Below are positions 35,914 through 44,822 of a stretch of DNA of 64,000 nucleotides, one piece after another (the first letter of the stretch is position 1; every line of letters starts with the position of its first letter). The stretch covers positions 422,216-486,215 of the forward strand of contig QFXC01000008.1 in NCBI GenBank assembly GCA_003349885.1, read 5' to 3'. This stretch comes from an endosymbiont of Galathealinum brachiosum (lineage in GTDB: Bacteria > Pseudomonadota > Gammaproteobacteria > SZUA-229). The translations under genes and the position numbers were made by a program. The notes below the pieces were generated by a model. That model saw only the letters and a list, made by a program, of their open reading frames with translations, was not told the DNA's origin and searched no databases.

Positions 35914-36238
35914 TTACCGCTCCTTGAACATTCCATATGCTCATACTCAAGGGCGTGATCTTACGTGTTATAACAACTTCATAAAGTAACTTTTGTCACA
36001 TAGAAACTATTAATCACACACCCTTTGATATATCTCATTATCAGGTATGTAATACACTTCTATAACCATTAGTTTGATATTCGCTTAATCAGTTGAGGTC
36101 ACCCATGAAAGCAGACCTTTAAATGATTTTGTTTGAATAGCTGTTAACACCCTACAGCAGCACTACAAGACTATTTAGTTTAGCTCTGAGTACGACCAAA
36201 AGTTGATGGCATTGATCAACCGCATAAAAAGCATTGAT
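35914..36238. other. 325-bp intergenic region
   Basis: Holds the promoter of the 976-residue lipoprotein gene and the second copy of a 56-bp repeat (36146-36200). No gene or strong hairpin seen. Confidence 0.5.
36146..36200. repeat. 56-bp diverged repeat, copy 2
   Basis: Aligns with 26071-26126 in the same orientation (AACACCCTA, CACTACAAGA, TTTAGTTTAG, CTCTGAGTACG). It begins about 90 bases upstream of position 36239, the end of the beta-barrel gene. Confidence 0.6.
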
Positions 36239-37081
36239 TTAGAATTGATAAATCAATGATATTTTAAAATCGTCATTTGAGGTTTTGCTTCTTGGTTCAT
36301 TAATTAGAAGTTGACCAAACTGTGAATCAACTTGAACCGTTTCACTTTTATTAGAAGACCATTGTTGGTGTTGGTACTGCATGGAAAACTGCCATTTTTT
36401 ATTAATGCCATATATATAGCTGATATATCCTTGCCAGCCAGTTGCATTTTTTAAGGGTATTGCTGTTGGATTAATACCATTAAAATCAATTTTCATTTCA
36501 CTATTAGCGTGCTGCAGATATTTTATACCCGAAATAAATAGATGGGAATTTGTGCGAAAATGATTCTCATACCCCAGTTTTATTGTTGACCAGCGATAAG
36601 TTTCATATAGTGCCTGCACCCCATTATTAGGTAATATGTCGCGAAGCCATAAATTGGCACTGTAACCGGCTGTTATAAAATGCTGTTTAGGGATAAGTTG
36701 AAGCTGCATTGATAGCCCCACATTACTTATTACCGTATCTGTTTTTGTTGTGTGTGGAGTGCCTGTTTGAGTTTGACCTTTATAGTCAACTAATCCCGCG
36801 AATACATCTGCATTAATTGCAAATTTAATAGAGGGTAGAGAGTGATTAATTTTTATTCCTAGCCCGGGTAATTTGCCAGACTCACGAACGATGACACTAT
36901 TATCATCGGCGTATTCGGTATAGTTTAATTTTTTTACCTGAGTAGTAATATCAATAGAATTTTCCGCTGCGAACAGCTGCTGGAACGATGCTAACATTAA
37001 TAGATTAGGTATTATAATTGTGAAATTAATTTTCAATAATGAACTCAATATACGCTCTTTATGGACTATATTAGACAGCAA
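36239..37081 (-). CDS. Outer-membrane beta-barrel protein, unknown function
   Basis: A 280-residue protein with signal peptide (ending near LFAAEN). The body alternates amphipathic strands with aromatic girdle residues (FITAGYSANLWLRD, TIKLGYENHFRTN, LFISGIKYLQHA, QFSMQYQHQQWSS) and ends in YQF, the terminal aromatic signal read by the Bam machinery. About eight to twelve strands. It lies between the two large lipoprotein genes on the same strand, so it may anchor or display one of them (inference). Confidence 0.65.
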   Translation of the reverse strand: MLSNIVHKERILSSLLKINFTIIIPNLLMLASFQQLFAAENSIDITTQVKKLNYTEYADDNSVIVRESGKLPGLGIKINHSLPSIKFAINADVFAGLVDYKGQTQTGTPHTTKTDTVISNVGLSMQLQLIPKQHFITAGYSANLWLRDILPNNGVQALYETYRWSTIKLGYENHFRTNSHLFISGIKYLQHANSEMKIDFNGINPTAIPLKNATGWQGYISYIYGINKKWQFSMQYQHQQWSSNKSETVQVDSQFGQLLINEPRSKTSNDDFKISLIYQF

Positions 37082-37117
37082 AATCTTAAAAAAGATTAAA
37101 TTTTACATGCAATAAAC

Positions 37118-37144
37118 AAATGTCACGACAAAGCCGTGACATTT
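37118..37144 (-). terminator. Terminator after the 659-residue lipoprotein gene
   Basis: AAATGTCACG (37118-37127) and CGTGACATTT (37135-37144) pair perfectly; the minus strand continues into T-rich sequence. It lies 17 bases beyond the stop at 37161. Confidence 0.75.
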
Positions 37145-37160
37145 ATTGTAATGAGATGAG

Positions 37161-39140
37161 TTAGATGTCTAGCATTGGTTTAGGTATGGGCTTTAAAGGA
37201 AGCGCAATCGGGCATGATTCTAGATAGATGGTTTCATCCGAGCCTTCTATTTGTATTCCATTCGCATCCAATAAGTATGTATATTTCTTAAATAAATCTT
37301 CATCAGGGTAATTAAAATAATTACGAAAGTATATACATTCAAAGACAACTTTTATGTTTCCATTTATTGTTGTTTCTCTTACCGTTTCATGGGTGCTTCC
37401 AAGGTCATACCAAATAATTTGATGAGAGTCACCGGCAGCCAATCCAAATGTATTCATTTGATAATTATTATCGAACAAGTCCCACTTTTCTACATTATAT
37501 TTAGTCCAGCCTGATGCAATTGCCCAACTTGAATCTCGACTAATAGAGCTAATTAACTGAGATTCTTTGGCTTCATTAAATGATATTGGGGTATTGTCGC
37601 ATCCCTCAAGACAGGTAATGACTTTATACCTATCGGTTGGTCCATATATGGATTCGCTATCATAAAAGTAGTGTAAATTATTTGAACAGATCCCACCATA
37701 ATCTTGGCCATTATCGCCAGAAGCGAGAGGTGATAGCATGCACCCCCATGGCGATAGTGGTTGATATACCGCAGAGAATATCGTTTCATTCCCATTTTCA
37801 TCTGACAACTTTAATTTAAAATTTGCACCAATATCTTCGAAACCATCGAATATTGCCAGCCCAGAATATGAACTCGCAAGAATATCCAGTGTATCTGCAC
37901 CATTTAATACCGCTTCCGTATTTGTAATTTGGGCAAATATATCATCAGTTGTTAGTGTTGAGACGGTATACCCTGTCAAATCTGTAACAGCCATCACCTT
38001 CGTTTCATCTGATACCAGCACATCATTTGCAGATGATAGTGTATTGATTGTTGTGGTGATGGATGAGGATAAAAATTCAAGATTTTGCATAACAGATATG
38101 AGGCCTGTGATGGCTGATTTCACTTCGTCAATGATATTTTTGTCATCAGTGGTAATTCGGCTTGTTTCATTTATGCGTATGGTCGTAGTTTGGCCTTCTG
38201 CAAATATTAAGTCAGTTGTTACCGTTATATCACCTGATGTTATGGTGACACCTGTGGGGATAGGTTCGATAGAATCGTCTAATTCAAAAGAAATATCAGA
38301 ATACAATGAATCAACAGACTGTGAGTATTCATCTACAAATTCGAGTAAATTGTAAGTTAATAGACCCAAACCAATTAATGCTGCAGGTTGAGCACCAGGT
38401 GTTGTTGCTGCCACAGCCCAAAGCGCTGCTGATGCGACTATTTTAATTTTTCGACTAGTCGTTAACACACCTGCCACAGGCAAAGAGGCTAATGGATCGT
38501 TATTTAGTATTAAATTGGCATTATTAGCAGTTATAGCAGAGTCTTGAGTAGATATATTATCGATTTCTGCCAGTAATAATGCTTTGTTTTCGAGCAGCAT
38601 ATCTATCAAAGGCTGGTCAGTTGCCGTTAACAGCATTTCATCAATTAGCGCTATAACTTCATTTGCCTTTGTTTCAAGATATACTTCCGGATTAGCAACC
38701 GTTAATCCTTGTTGCATAACAAAGTCTAATGCGAATGGGATAACTGAGTTGTTACTATCAGTTGTACAAGTATCGAATACGTCTACATTTAATGTGTATT
38801 GGCCTGGTTCAATAACTTGAGGTATTTCAAGGAGAACGCTGTTATCGCCATATTCAATCGTGTTAATAATATTATCTTCATTACCATGTATTGAAACTTT
38901 GGTGATAGCATTACAAGCATCATTGGTTTCAAGCTGAATGACTTCATACTGTTTGAACTCAGCTGTTGACTTAGAAAAATCCACCATAACGGGAATTCTC
39001 TGAATAGTATTTATTCCATCAGAATCACCGCCACCACACGCAGTAAGTCCTAAAGAGAATATTACTAATAGAGGAGAAACAAGGTGATAAATAGTTAAGC
39101 TAGAGTTTAATCGATTCATTCTAAAATTCTTCAAAGTCAT
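37161..39140 (-). CDS. Large lipoprotein with internal hydrophobic segment
   Basis: A 659-residue lipoprotein (start 39140 with AAGGGA upstream; ATG at 39119 also possible). The lipobox reads LGLTACGGGDSDG. A hydrophobic alanine-rich segment lies in the middle (about 228-262: IVASAALWAVAATTPGAQPA then ALIGLGLLTYNLL), preceded by a helical region rich in leucine and alanine. The C-terminal 200 residues contain cysteine pairs and aromatic-rich beta sequence. It has the same order of parts as the 976-residue protein: lipobox, beta domain, helical part, hydrophobic stretch, beta domain. Function unknown. Confidence 0.65.
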   Translation of the reverse strand: MTLKNFRMNRLNSSLTIYHLVSPLLVIFSLGLTACGGGDSDGINTIQRIPVMVDFSKSTAEFKQYEVIQLETNDACNAITKVSIHGNEDNIINTIEYGDNSVLLEIPQVIEPGQYTLNVDVFDTCTTDSNNSVIPFALDFVMQQGLTVANPEVYLETKANEVIALIDEMLLTATDQPLIDMLLENKALLLAEIDNISTQDSAITANNANLILNNDPLASLPVAGVLTTSRKIKIVASAALWAVAATTPGAQPAALIGLGLLTYNLLEFVDEYSQSVDSLYSDISFELDDSIEPIPTGVTITSGDITVTTDLIFAEGQTTTIRINETSRITTDDKNIIDEVKSAITGLISVMQNLEFLSSSITTTINTLSSANDVLVSDETKVMAVTDLTGYTVSTLTTDDIFAQITNTEAVLNGADTLDILASSYSGLAIFDGFEDIGANFKLKLSDENGNETIFSAVYQPLSPWGCMLSPLASGDNGQDYGGICSNNLHYFYDSESIYGPTDRYKVITCLEGCDNTPISFNEAKESQLISSISRDSSWAIASGWTKYNVEKWDLFDNNYQMNTFGLAAGDSHQIIWYDLGSTHETVRETTINGNIKVVFECIYFRNYFNYPDEDLFKKYTYLLDANGIQIEGSDETIYLESCPIALPLKPIPKPMLDI

Positions 39141-39415
39141 ATGTTGATTTCCCTTACATATTTATTAAATTCTTAAGAAAAATTAGTAATAAGCATTATC
39201 TATGCCTAAAAATTAAAGCATATTATAAACAATTACTTAAGATCCACATCACCCATAAGAGTTATATGGGTTGTGTAAAGAAAACTGCCATTCAACTTTA
39301 TTTATAAATAACTATTTTTGAGAGGTGTTTTCTTAGTGAGCAATAAGAAAGTGAACCACAACTAACTGCAGATATTAATCTCGTTCTGGCAGTCTAAAAA
39401 ACATCCAGTAACGAC

Positions 39416-39670
39416 TTACACTCCAGACTGTTTGAAAACACCAACAGTATAAATTTTTCCGTAAACTCTTACCCTATCACCCGTAGTGCATAGTAATAAG
39501 GCATTTATTTCAAAAATAGATATTATGAGGCATTCCAAAAAGATAAAAAAAGATGCTACAAGTGCTAATATAATCGAAGTAAAACCTTTAAATAATGCAC
39601 TAGCATTATTACGCTTTGTATTATCTCTATCAATGTAGCTTGCCCTATAATATTTATCACTCGTTTTAGG
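39416..39670 (-). pseudogene. Open frame with membrane-helix coding but no start codon
   Basis: The minus strand is open for 85 codons, reading SIILALVASFFIFLECLIIS, then EINALLLCTTGDRVRVYGKI and ending SGV-stop at 39416. It holds a hydrophobic helix and a beta-like ending and would be a small membrane protein, but no ATG, GTG or usable TTG exists at the beginning. Either a truncated gene or chance; no family recognised. Confidence 0.35.
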
Positions 39671-39790
39671 TTATAGGCGAATACATTAAAGCCGGTCATG
39701 TGGTGGAAGCCGAATCTTGATGGCCATACGACGAACTTCCGCTTATGGCTAGTTCCGGAACTGACATTAACAATTTCTTAATATACGCTT

Positions 39791-39990
39791 CATGGTAAAA
39801 GCACTCGTTCAATACCGGCTTATATATAATTGTTAACTGCAATAGACTAACGGACATGGTCCGGACATTTTCACACTTTTTGCATAAAAACAGTGCCCAC
39901 TTTTGTCCGTAAATATTAATTCGACAATTTTATGTTCATGAATCGATAGCGGAACTCAAAATATTCTGTTGGATAGTTGGAATTAGCCAT
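39791..39990 (+). repeat. Right arm of the ~200-bp diverged inverted repeat
   Basis: Aligns with the reverse complement of 31430-31627. The identical part TATG-T-ATGAATCGATAGC (39931-39950) is the best-conserved block. Together the arms enclose 8.2 kb containing the membrane protein, the two large lipoproteins and the beta-barrel. Confidence 0.65.
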
Positions 39991-40262
39991 AAGCAGATAT
40001 TAAAAGCATATGAAAATAATACCTCTTCCGACTCAAAGCAGATGCTCGTGTGACTCAAATACATCTGGTTGATTACTATCAAAATGAACTTATTACTATT
40101 GATTTACAATGTTACTAATAGTGACTTATAAAATATGACATAAGACTTATATTTAAAATATTTATATAGTTCTATGTCATCAAAATGAACAAATCTAAAT
40201 GCTCTAATTTTGATTAATTACTCTAAGAGCAGATTGGAATAATTCATTTTAAACGGAGTTTT

Positions 40263-42482
40263 ATGATGAATATATTTATCAGCTCTAACCAACAATTATA
40301 TTATTTTATTCTACGTCTATTAGAGGTAGTTCTTCTCAGCCTGTTACTTATAACATGTGGTAGCAGTGATTCAACTTCAACGGTCGAAACACAAGATGAT
40401 GATCAGATATTAGTTCTACCTGATTTTCTTGCTAATAAACTCATTGGCTTTGTGATGGATAATGAAGGCGAACTCATTCCTTTTGCATCATTGGGTGGCG
40501 CATCCACTGGAAGTGTTGGTGTGACTACGGATGCTGCTATACCGACAGCAAGTGGCTGGTATGAGGTGCGTGCTGAAGGTTATGCCACTTCATATACCAG
40601 GGCGAGCGGTAAGATTGATGACGTTACGGTTATCAGCACTTCTCTTACCCCCGTAGACGCAGTGGTATTTCATTCGGTAGGTGGTGATACCACAGTAGTC
40701 ACTGTAGGAGACCCTGCCTTACCTACTTTAGAGGCCAATTTTACAGCAGCTACATTTGATGTGGATGCCGTAATAGAGCTCACAGCACTTGATCCTGGTT
40801 TGCTAGATAACGCTTATGCAGATAAAGATGCATCTGAAAACTTATACATTAATTACCCTTTCGTAATCAGTGCACGAAGTGCCAGTGATGGCAGCCTTTT
40901 GCAACCGGCTTCGGGGCAGGTAGTTGAAGTAACACTGACTGATAATGGTGACCTTGGTGATCCACCACGTTTATTCTGGTTTGATCCTGATCTGGGCATG
41001 TGGATTGAACAACACGATACGGGCTGTTTACGAGTGGATGCTACTCATGTGAGTTGCCAGCTAAGTCATTTTTCACAGCACAGTGGCGCTAGCGATTCTC
41101 CACCACCCCCATCCTCAAACGGAACGGATCATGCAAATGCCAGCAATAATACTGATAAGGCTCAATCAGATAGATCAAAAGAAATGGCTATTGAAATTCT
41201 TCTTACAGGCGATGAACCTGAAGCCTGTGCTATCTTTTCTAAAGAAGTATTAGATGCATTTAAACAGGAAATAGATGCGGCACTTGCTGAAGCAAATGCT
41301 GCAATTACGGAAATAAATACAGCACCTGATGCAGCACTTGCTAAAGTAGTTGTCGCAATTGGTGAAGCTGCAAAAGCTAAATTAGCGGATACCGCAGGCA
41401 GACTACAATATTGGGGTATAGAAGGTGGTGGCCTGGACGGTGGTACCTGTGATCATGTATTTAGGGACGAGTTTCCAGATTATTTACCAGAGCATGATCA
41501 TCCAGTTGCTGCATTAAAAGCCAGGATGAGAGAGGTAACTATAATACTAGGGAATAAATTACTTAAAAAACCACAATGCCCAGATATTCCTTCTTTTGAT
41601 AGAGTAATTGGAGAATCAATACTGCTGTTAGGTTCTGATCATGTAAACACTATTTCGCTTAAAGATGAATTTGCAGATTTACTTAATAAATGTAATATCT
41701 GGGAAGGCCAAATTAAATATTCACTTATATTACCCGGGACAATATCAATAACCATTCCTGAGGACACTCCATGGTTTAGTGGTGCCCTCCTCTGGGAAGA
41801 ATACCACGACTTCAGCATGGTATTACACGCATCATCTTCTACAAGTAAAGACGAATTTAATGATTTTGAAGGAACGGATAAGGTCACAACAAAATTTTCT
41901 CAAGTAGAATATCGAAAATATATTGATCAGGCACCCTGTAGCTTCCCGGTTTATAAATCACACTTTAGGAGTGGCCAGTCAAATCCGGGGGTAATAGAGG
42001 CTAGTTTTACAGGTAATTATGATGATGAAAGTTTTGTTCCTGACAACTTTACTGCGGCCAGTAACATTAATATTAACTGGGGTTACTTTGAGACGGGTTG
42101 GGAATTCGATAATAATTTCATATGTGTTAAACAAGATGATGAAACAGTAAACCTCTCAGATCCATACCGTGGTCAACTTGTTGAGCAATATACTGATTAT
42201 CAATATTACTATGGTGATGCCGCTGATCCGGGAATTTATGTGTTTGAAAGTTTTAGCTATGATAAATTTCTATCTATTTGGGATATTTTGGACCAGGGCC
42301 CCACTCAGCCGGTACAGCCTACGACTAAAGATAGCCCTTTTCCAGTAGCCTATTATAAAGGAACAGATATTATATTTGATGCCTACAGCTTTGGTTTAAT
42401 GGATGGCATGCAGATTATCATGCGCTGGGAAATAGTGAATACAAATTATACTAAATATTATGGTTCTGACGCAGGTCATTAA
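40263..42482 (+). CDS. Large lipoprotein with carboxypeptidase-regulatory-like beginning
   Basis: A 739-residue lipoprotein. The lipobox is LLLITCGSSDS. The next segment (KLIGFVMDNEGELIPFASLG, TDAAIPTASGWYEVRAEGYA) resembles the CarboxypepD regulatory-like fold, and a second beta domain follows up to LSHFSQHSG. A proline-serine linker (SPPPPSSNG) leads to a helical, alanine-rich part and a large beta-rich end with no recognised domain. GGAG precedes two adjacent ATG codons; the first is used. It is divergent from the 659-residue lipoprotein and ended by a strong hairpin. Confidence 0.7.
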   Translation: MMNIFISSNQQLYYFILRLLEVVLLSLLLITCGSSDSTSTVETQDDDQILVLPDFLANKLIGFVMDNEGELIPFASLGGASTGSVGVTTDAAIPTASGWYEVRAEGYATSYTRASGKIDDVTVISTSLTPVDAVVFHSVGGDTTVVTVGDPALPTLEANFTAATFDVDAVIELTALDPGLLDNAYADKDASENLYINYPFVISARSASDGSLLQPASGQVVEVTLTDNGDLGDPPRLFWFDPDLGMWIEQHDTGCLRVDATHVSCQLSHFSQHSGASDSPPPPSSNGTDHANASNNTDKAQSDRSKEMAIEILLTGDEPEACAIFSKEVLDAFKQEIDAALAEANAAITEINTAPDAALAKVVVAIGEAAKAKLADTAGRLQYWGIEGGGLDGGTCDHVFRDEFPDYLPEHDHPVAALKARMREVTIILGNKLLKKPQCPDIPSFDRVIGESILLLGSDHVNTISLKDEFADLLNKCNIWEGQIKYSLILPGTISITIPEDTPWFSGALLWEEYHDFSMVLHASSSTSKDEFNDFEGTDKVTTKFSQVEYRKYIDQAPCSFPVYKSHFRSGQSNPGVIEASFTGNYDDESFVPDNFTAASNININWGYFETGWEFDNNFICVKQDDETVNLSDPYRGQLVEQYTDYQYYYGDAADPGIYVFESFSYDKFLSIWDILDQGPTQPVQPTTKDSPFPVAYYKGTDIIFDAYSFGLMDGMQIIMRWEIVNTNYTKYYGSDAGH

Positions 42483-42517
42483 TTAGCGTGCGATATTTCT
42501 AAATCGCTAATTTTTTA
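42481..42517 (+). terminator. Terminator after the 739-residue lipoprotein gene
   Basis: AATTAGCG (42481-42488) and CGCTAATT (42505-42512) pair perfectly, with a run of T directly after. The hairpin begins inside the stop codon. Confidence 0.75.
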
Positions 42518-42725
42518 ACTTGCCAAAGAGGTAGCTTTACTAAAAAGCCTGGATGGATATATTGGATAGCTGTACAGAGTTAACTGGAGTCTCTTTTCTA
42601 ATTTAATATTTTTGTTTCTTAAAATAACAATACAGAACTATTGATTTTTAAAAAGACACATAAAAGTAAAGAAAAATTTTAGGAAATAACTTAATACAGA
42701 AATTTAATAAACAGGAAGAATAGTC

Positions 42726-43121
42726 ATGAAAACATTAACAGGTATAACTTTTCTGCTACTATCGATGACAGCTTTCGCACAGAATCCTTACGTAATAAAT
42801 GACCCTGCGATGCAGAAGATGATGAAAGAAATGCAGAAGTATGAAATGTGTATGGCCAGCATTCAACAGAGCAAGTTTATTGAAATTCAGCTTCTCCAGG
42901 AGAAATTTGAAGAAGAAGTAAGCCCTCTTTGTGCCAGTGGAAATCGAGATAAAGCTCAAAAACGAGCCATCAAGTTCGGTAAAGAAATGTCTAATCACCC
43001 AGTTTTCAAACAGATTAATAAGTGCAGCAAGCTTGTGATTAGCGAACTGGCAAAAGAAGAACTTGATAATATGGATTTTGATTACGAAACATCAGATACT
43101 CATGTTTGTGATGAAATGTAA
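42726..43121 (+). CDS. Small exported protein, unknown function
   Basis: A 131-residue protein with a signal peptide (cut after AFA). The mature part is helical and charged, begins with methionine-rich sequence (DPAMQKMMKEMQKYEMCMAS) and has four cysteines placed to form disulphides. ACAGGAAG precedes the ATG. No family recognised. It lies alone between two terminators. Confidence 0.65.
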   Translation: MKTLTGITFLLLSMTAFAQNPYVINDPAMQKMMKEMQKYEMCMASIQQSKFIEIQLLQEKFEEEVSPLCASGNRDKAQKRAIKFGKEMSNHPVFKQINKCSKLVISELAKEELDNMDFDYETSDTHVCDEM

Positions 43122-43222
43122 TGATAATTAAAAATAATCCATATCTGAATATCTGCTACTGGCTGCTTTCATTACTTAATTGAAATTCCCTGTACTTCTG
43201 CTTAAGAGTGTTAGCCATCATA

Positions 43223-43248
43223 ATCAGGCTCAACCAAGAGAGCCTGAT
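43223..43248. terminator. Hairpin between convergent genes
   Basis: ATCAGGCTC (43223-43231) and GAGCCTGAT (43240-43248) pair perfectly around an 8-base loop. It lies in the 272-base space between the small exported protein gene and the lipoprotein ending the sigma-factor operon. No T-run is obvious. Confidence 0.5.
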
Positions 43249-43393
43249 AGACATAAACTAAAATTCTTACTTTCATACAGCCAGAATATGGTATCAATAT
43301 AGGGTCCAATTATAGAAACGTGCACATCTAATATCCATAACAGGCGAATTGCAAATTTTTTATATGACTACACATTTAAGTTTCAGACGGCAC

Positions 43394-43894
43394 CTAATAC
43401 TCAATATCATCTCTGAATTTATAGTTGATATTTTTAATAGAGCCTGTTTCTTTGTTATAAATTAACTCAATATCATAATGACCCGCATATTCATATTTGA
43501 TGTTACTTTGATATTCTTTGTAATATTCATAAATCAGCTGTAATACCTTACCAGGCAATCCCCTGTCTTTTTCAACATCTCTTGAATCAACCATCGTAAC
43601 GGTTGATCCATTCATAGTTGAATTTTCTAACCAGCTATTTAATCTTTCAGGTATGTTATTAATCGATATATCCCCCATAACTTCTACAGAGACACTATTT
43701 GCCTCTCCAGTGAGAAGCTGGGTAAACTGACTATCAAAAACAGAAGAATCAATGTAATTGATATGATAATCGTTACCACTAATATCTTTAGGAGGCTCTT
43801 TAACTGATGATATATTTGCACATGATATTACACCGAACAACATTAAACAGGTTAAAATAATTAGTTTAAAAGAAGGTTCATTATATTTATTCAT
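43394..43894 (-). CDS. Lipoprotein, last gene of the sigma-factor operon
   Basis: A 166-residue lipoprotein with lipobox FGVISC. The mature part is mixed alpha/beta and polar (SVSVEVMGDISIN, STVTMVDSRDVEKDRGLPGK, YDIELIYNKETGSI). No family recognised. It follows the FecR-like gene by 70 bases on the same strand. As an envelope lipoprotein it could be a sensor partner or a target of the locus (inference). Confidence 0.65.
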   Translation of the reverse strand: MNKYNEPSFKLIILTCLMLFGVISCANISSVKEPPKDISGNDYHINYIDSSVFDSQFTQLLTGEANSVSVEVMGDISINNIPERLNSWLENSTMNGSTVTMVDSRDVEKDRGLPGKVLQLIYEYYKEYQSNIKYEYAGHYDIELIYNKETGSIKNINYKFRDDIEY

Positions 43895-43964
43895 AATACT
43901 TATTACCGATTTATTTAATTGAATACATTGAAATCAGGATAGCTCATAGTATCTACCTGAAAAT

Positions 43965-44822
43965 CTATTTTAACTGCTCTCTAATTTTATACGCCATGAA
44001 GTTACCATCTGCATATTGACTTACCACCTGATAACTTTCCATTAACCATTCGTCCTGTCCTTTCTGCAATAATTCGAGAACCAGAAATAATTCACATTGC
44101 ACTTTATTCATACAGAGAATATTCCTTGAAATCAAAGGCGCTTCATCAGGTAATACCAGATCAAATAAAAATTCCTTTTCTACCTGTGAATCACTTAATA
44201 TAAATTTATACCGCCCTACTTTAAGATTTGAAATATTTAGCTTAATTTCATTTGAAGTAATATTGTCTCTTGTTATTAAAACTTCTGCTGTATCCTGGGA
44301 TTGAATCATCACATGAAAAGGAGCCTTACCATTTCTCCAGATAAAAGCGAGCTCTTTACGCTGTAATATCTTTTGCGTTGAAAACCCAAAGATTGGTACA
44401 TCAATCGCATCAACAGACCTTGATACGGCACTCACCGTACTTAACATCGTTTCACCATCGTCATCATCAAAAAATGTAGATGCCCAACCTAATAATCTGG
44501 AATGAACAGTTGCCTGTTCAACGGTATGTGATACCTTATACGGGCTATTATTTTTCTGTATTTTGACAAGATTTTTATTTATCTGAATATCTACCGAACC
44601 CTTCTTATCGACATGAATTACATCTTCATTAAAAACAGGCATTAATAAAGCGGGGGTTATTTTTTTACCTCCTCTTATTAAATAAGCATTTTCATCAACA
44701 TTCTTTATTTCCTGAATCCAGCCAACCTGATATGTTTGAGCACTAGCTACATTCACGGTAAATAATAAAAAAGATACAACCTTAAACACATTATTAATAA
44801 ACAGTTTTATTTTGTTACTCAT
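43965..44822 (-). CDS. FecR-like exported protein
   Basis: A 285-residue protein with a signal peptide (ending VASA-QT). The first part reads like a FecR/LysM-type domain: VGWIQEIKNVDENAYLIRGG, then PVFNEDVIHVDKKGSVDIQI, the pattern of FecR domains that carry signals across the periplasm. The second part (FIWRNGKAPFHVMIQ, LNISNLKVGRYKFILSD) is an Ig-like beta domain. It overlaps the CHASE2 gene by 4 bases (ATGA), so translation is coupled. FecR proteins usually work with sigma factors, and here the sigma gene is in the same operon. Confidence 0.7.
   Translation of the reverse strand: MSNKIKLFINNVFKVVSFLLFTVNVASAQTYQVGWIQEIKNVDENAYLIRGGKKITPALLMPVFNEDVIHVDKKGSVDIQINKNLVKIQKNNSPYKVSHTVEQATVHSRLLGWASTFFDDDDGETMLSTVSAVSRSVDAIDVPIFGFSTQKILQRKELAFIWRNGKAPFHVMIQSQDTAEVLITRDNITSNEIKLNISNLKVGRYKFILSDSQVEKEFLFDLVLPDEAPLISRNILCMNKVQCELFLVLELLQKGQDEWLMESYQVVSQYADGNFMAYKIREQLK

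Larger units (their letters stand above)
39141..40262. other. 1.1-kb region without intact genes
   Basis: Contains, in order: promoter of the 659-residue lipoprotein, an open but start-less frame (39416-39670, minus), an AT-rich stretch, the right arm of the inverted repeat (39791-39990, similarity fading to about 40045) and the promoter and GGAG site of the next lipoprotein gene. It looks like an old insertion or recombination spot. Confidence 0.5.

Noticed and set aside
38044..38355. 103-codon plus-strand frame opposite the 659-residue lipoprotein gene
   Set aside because: Fully antisense to a gene with a clear lipobox; its composition mirrors the opposite strand.
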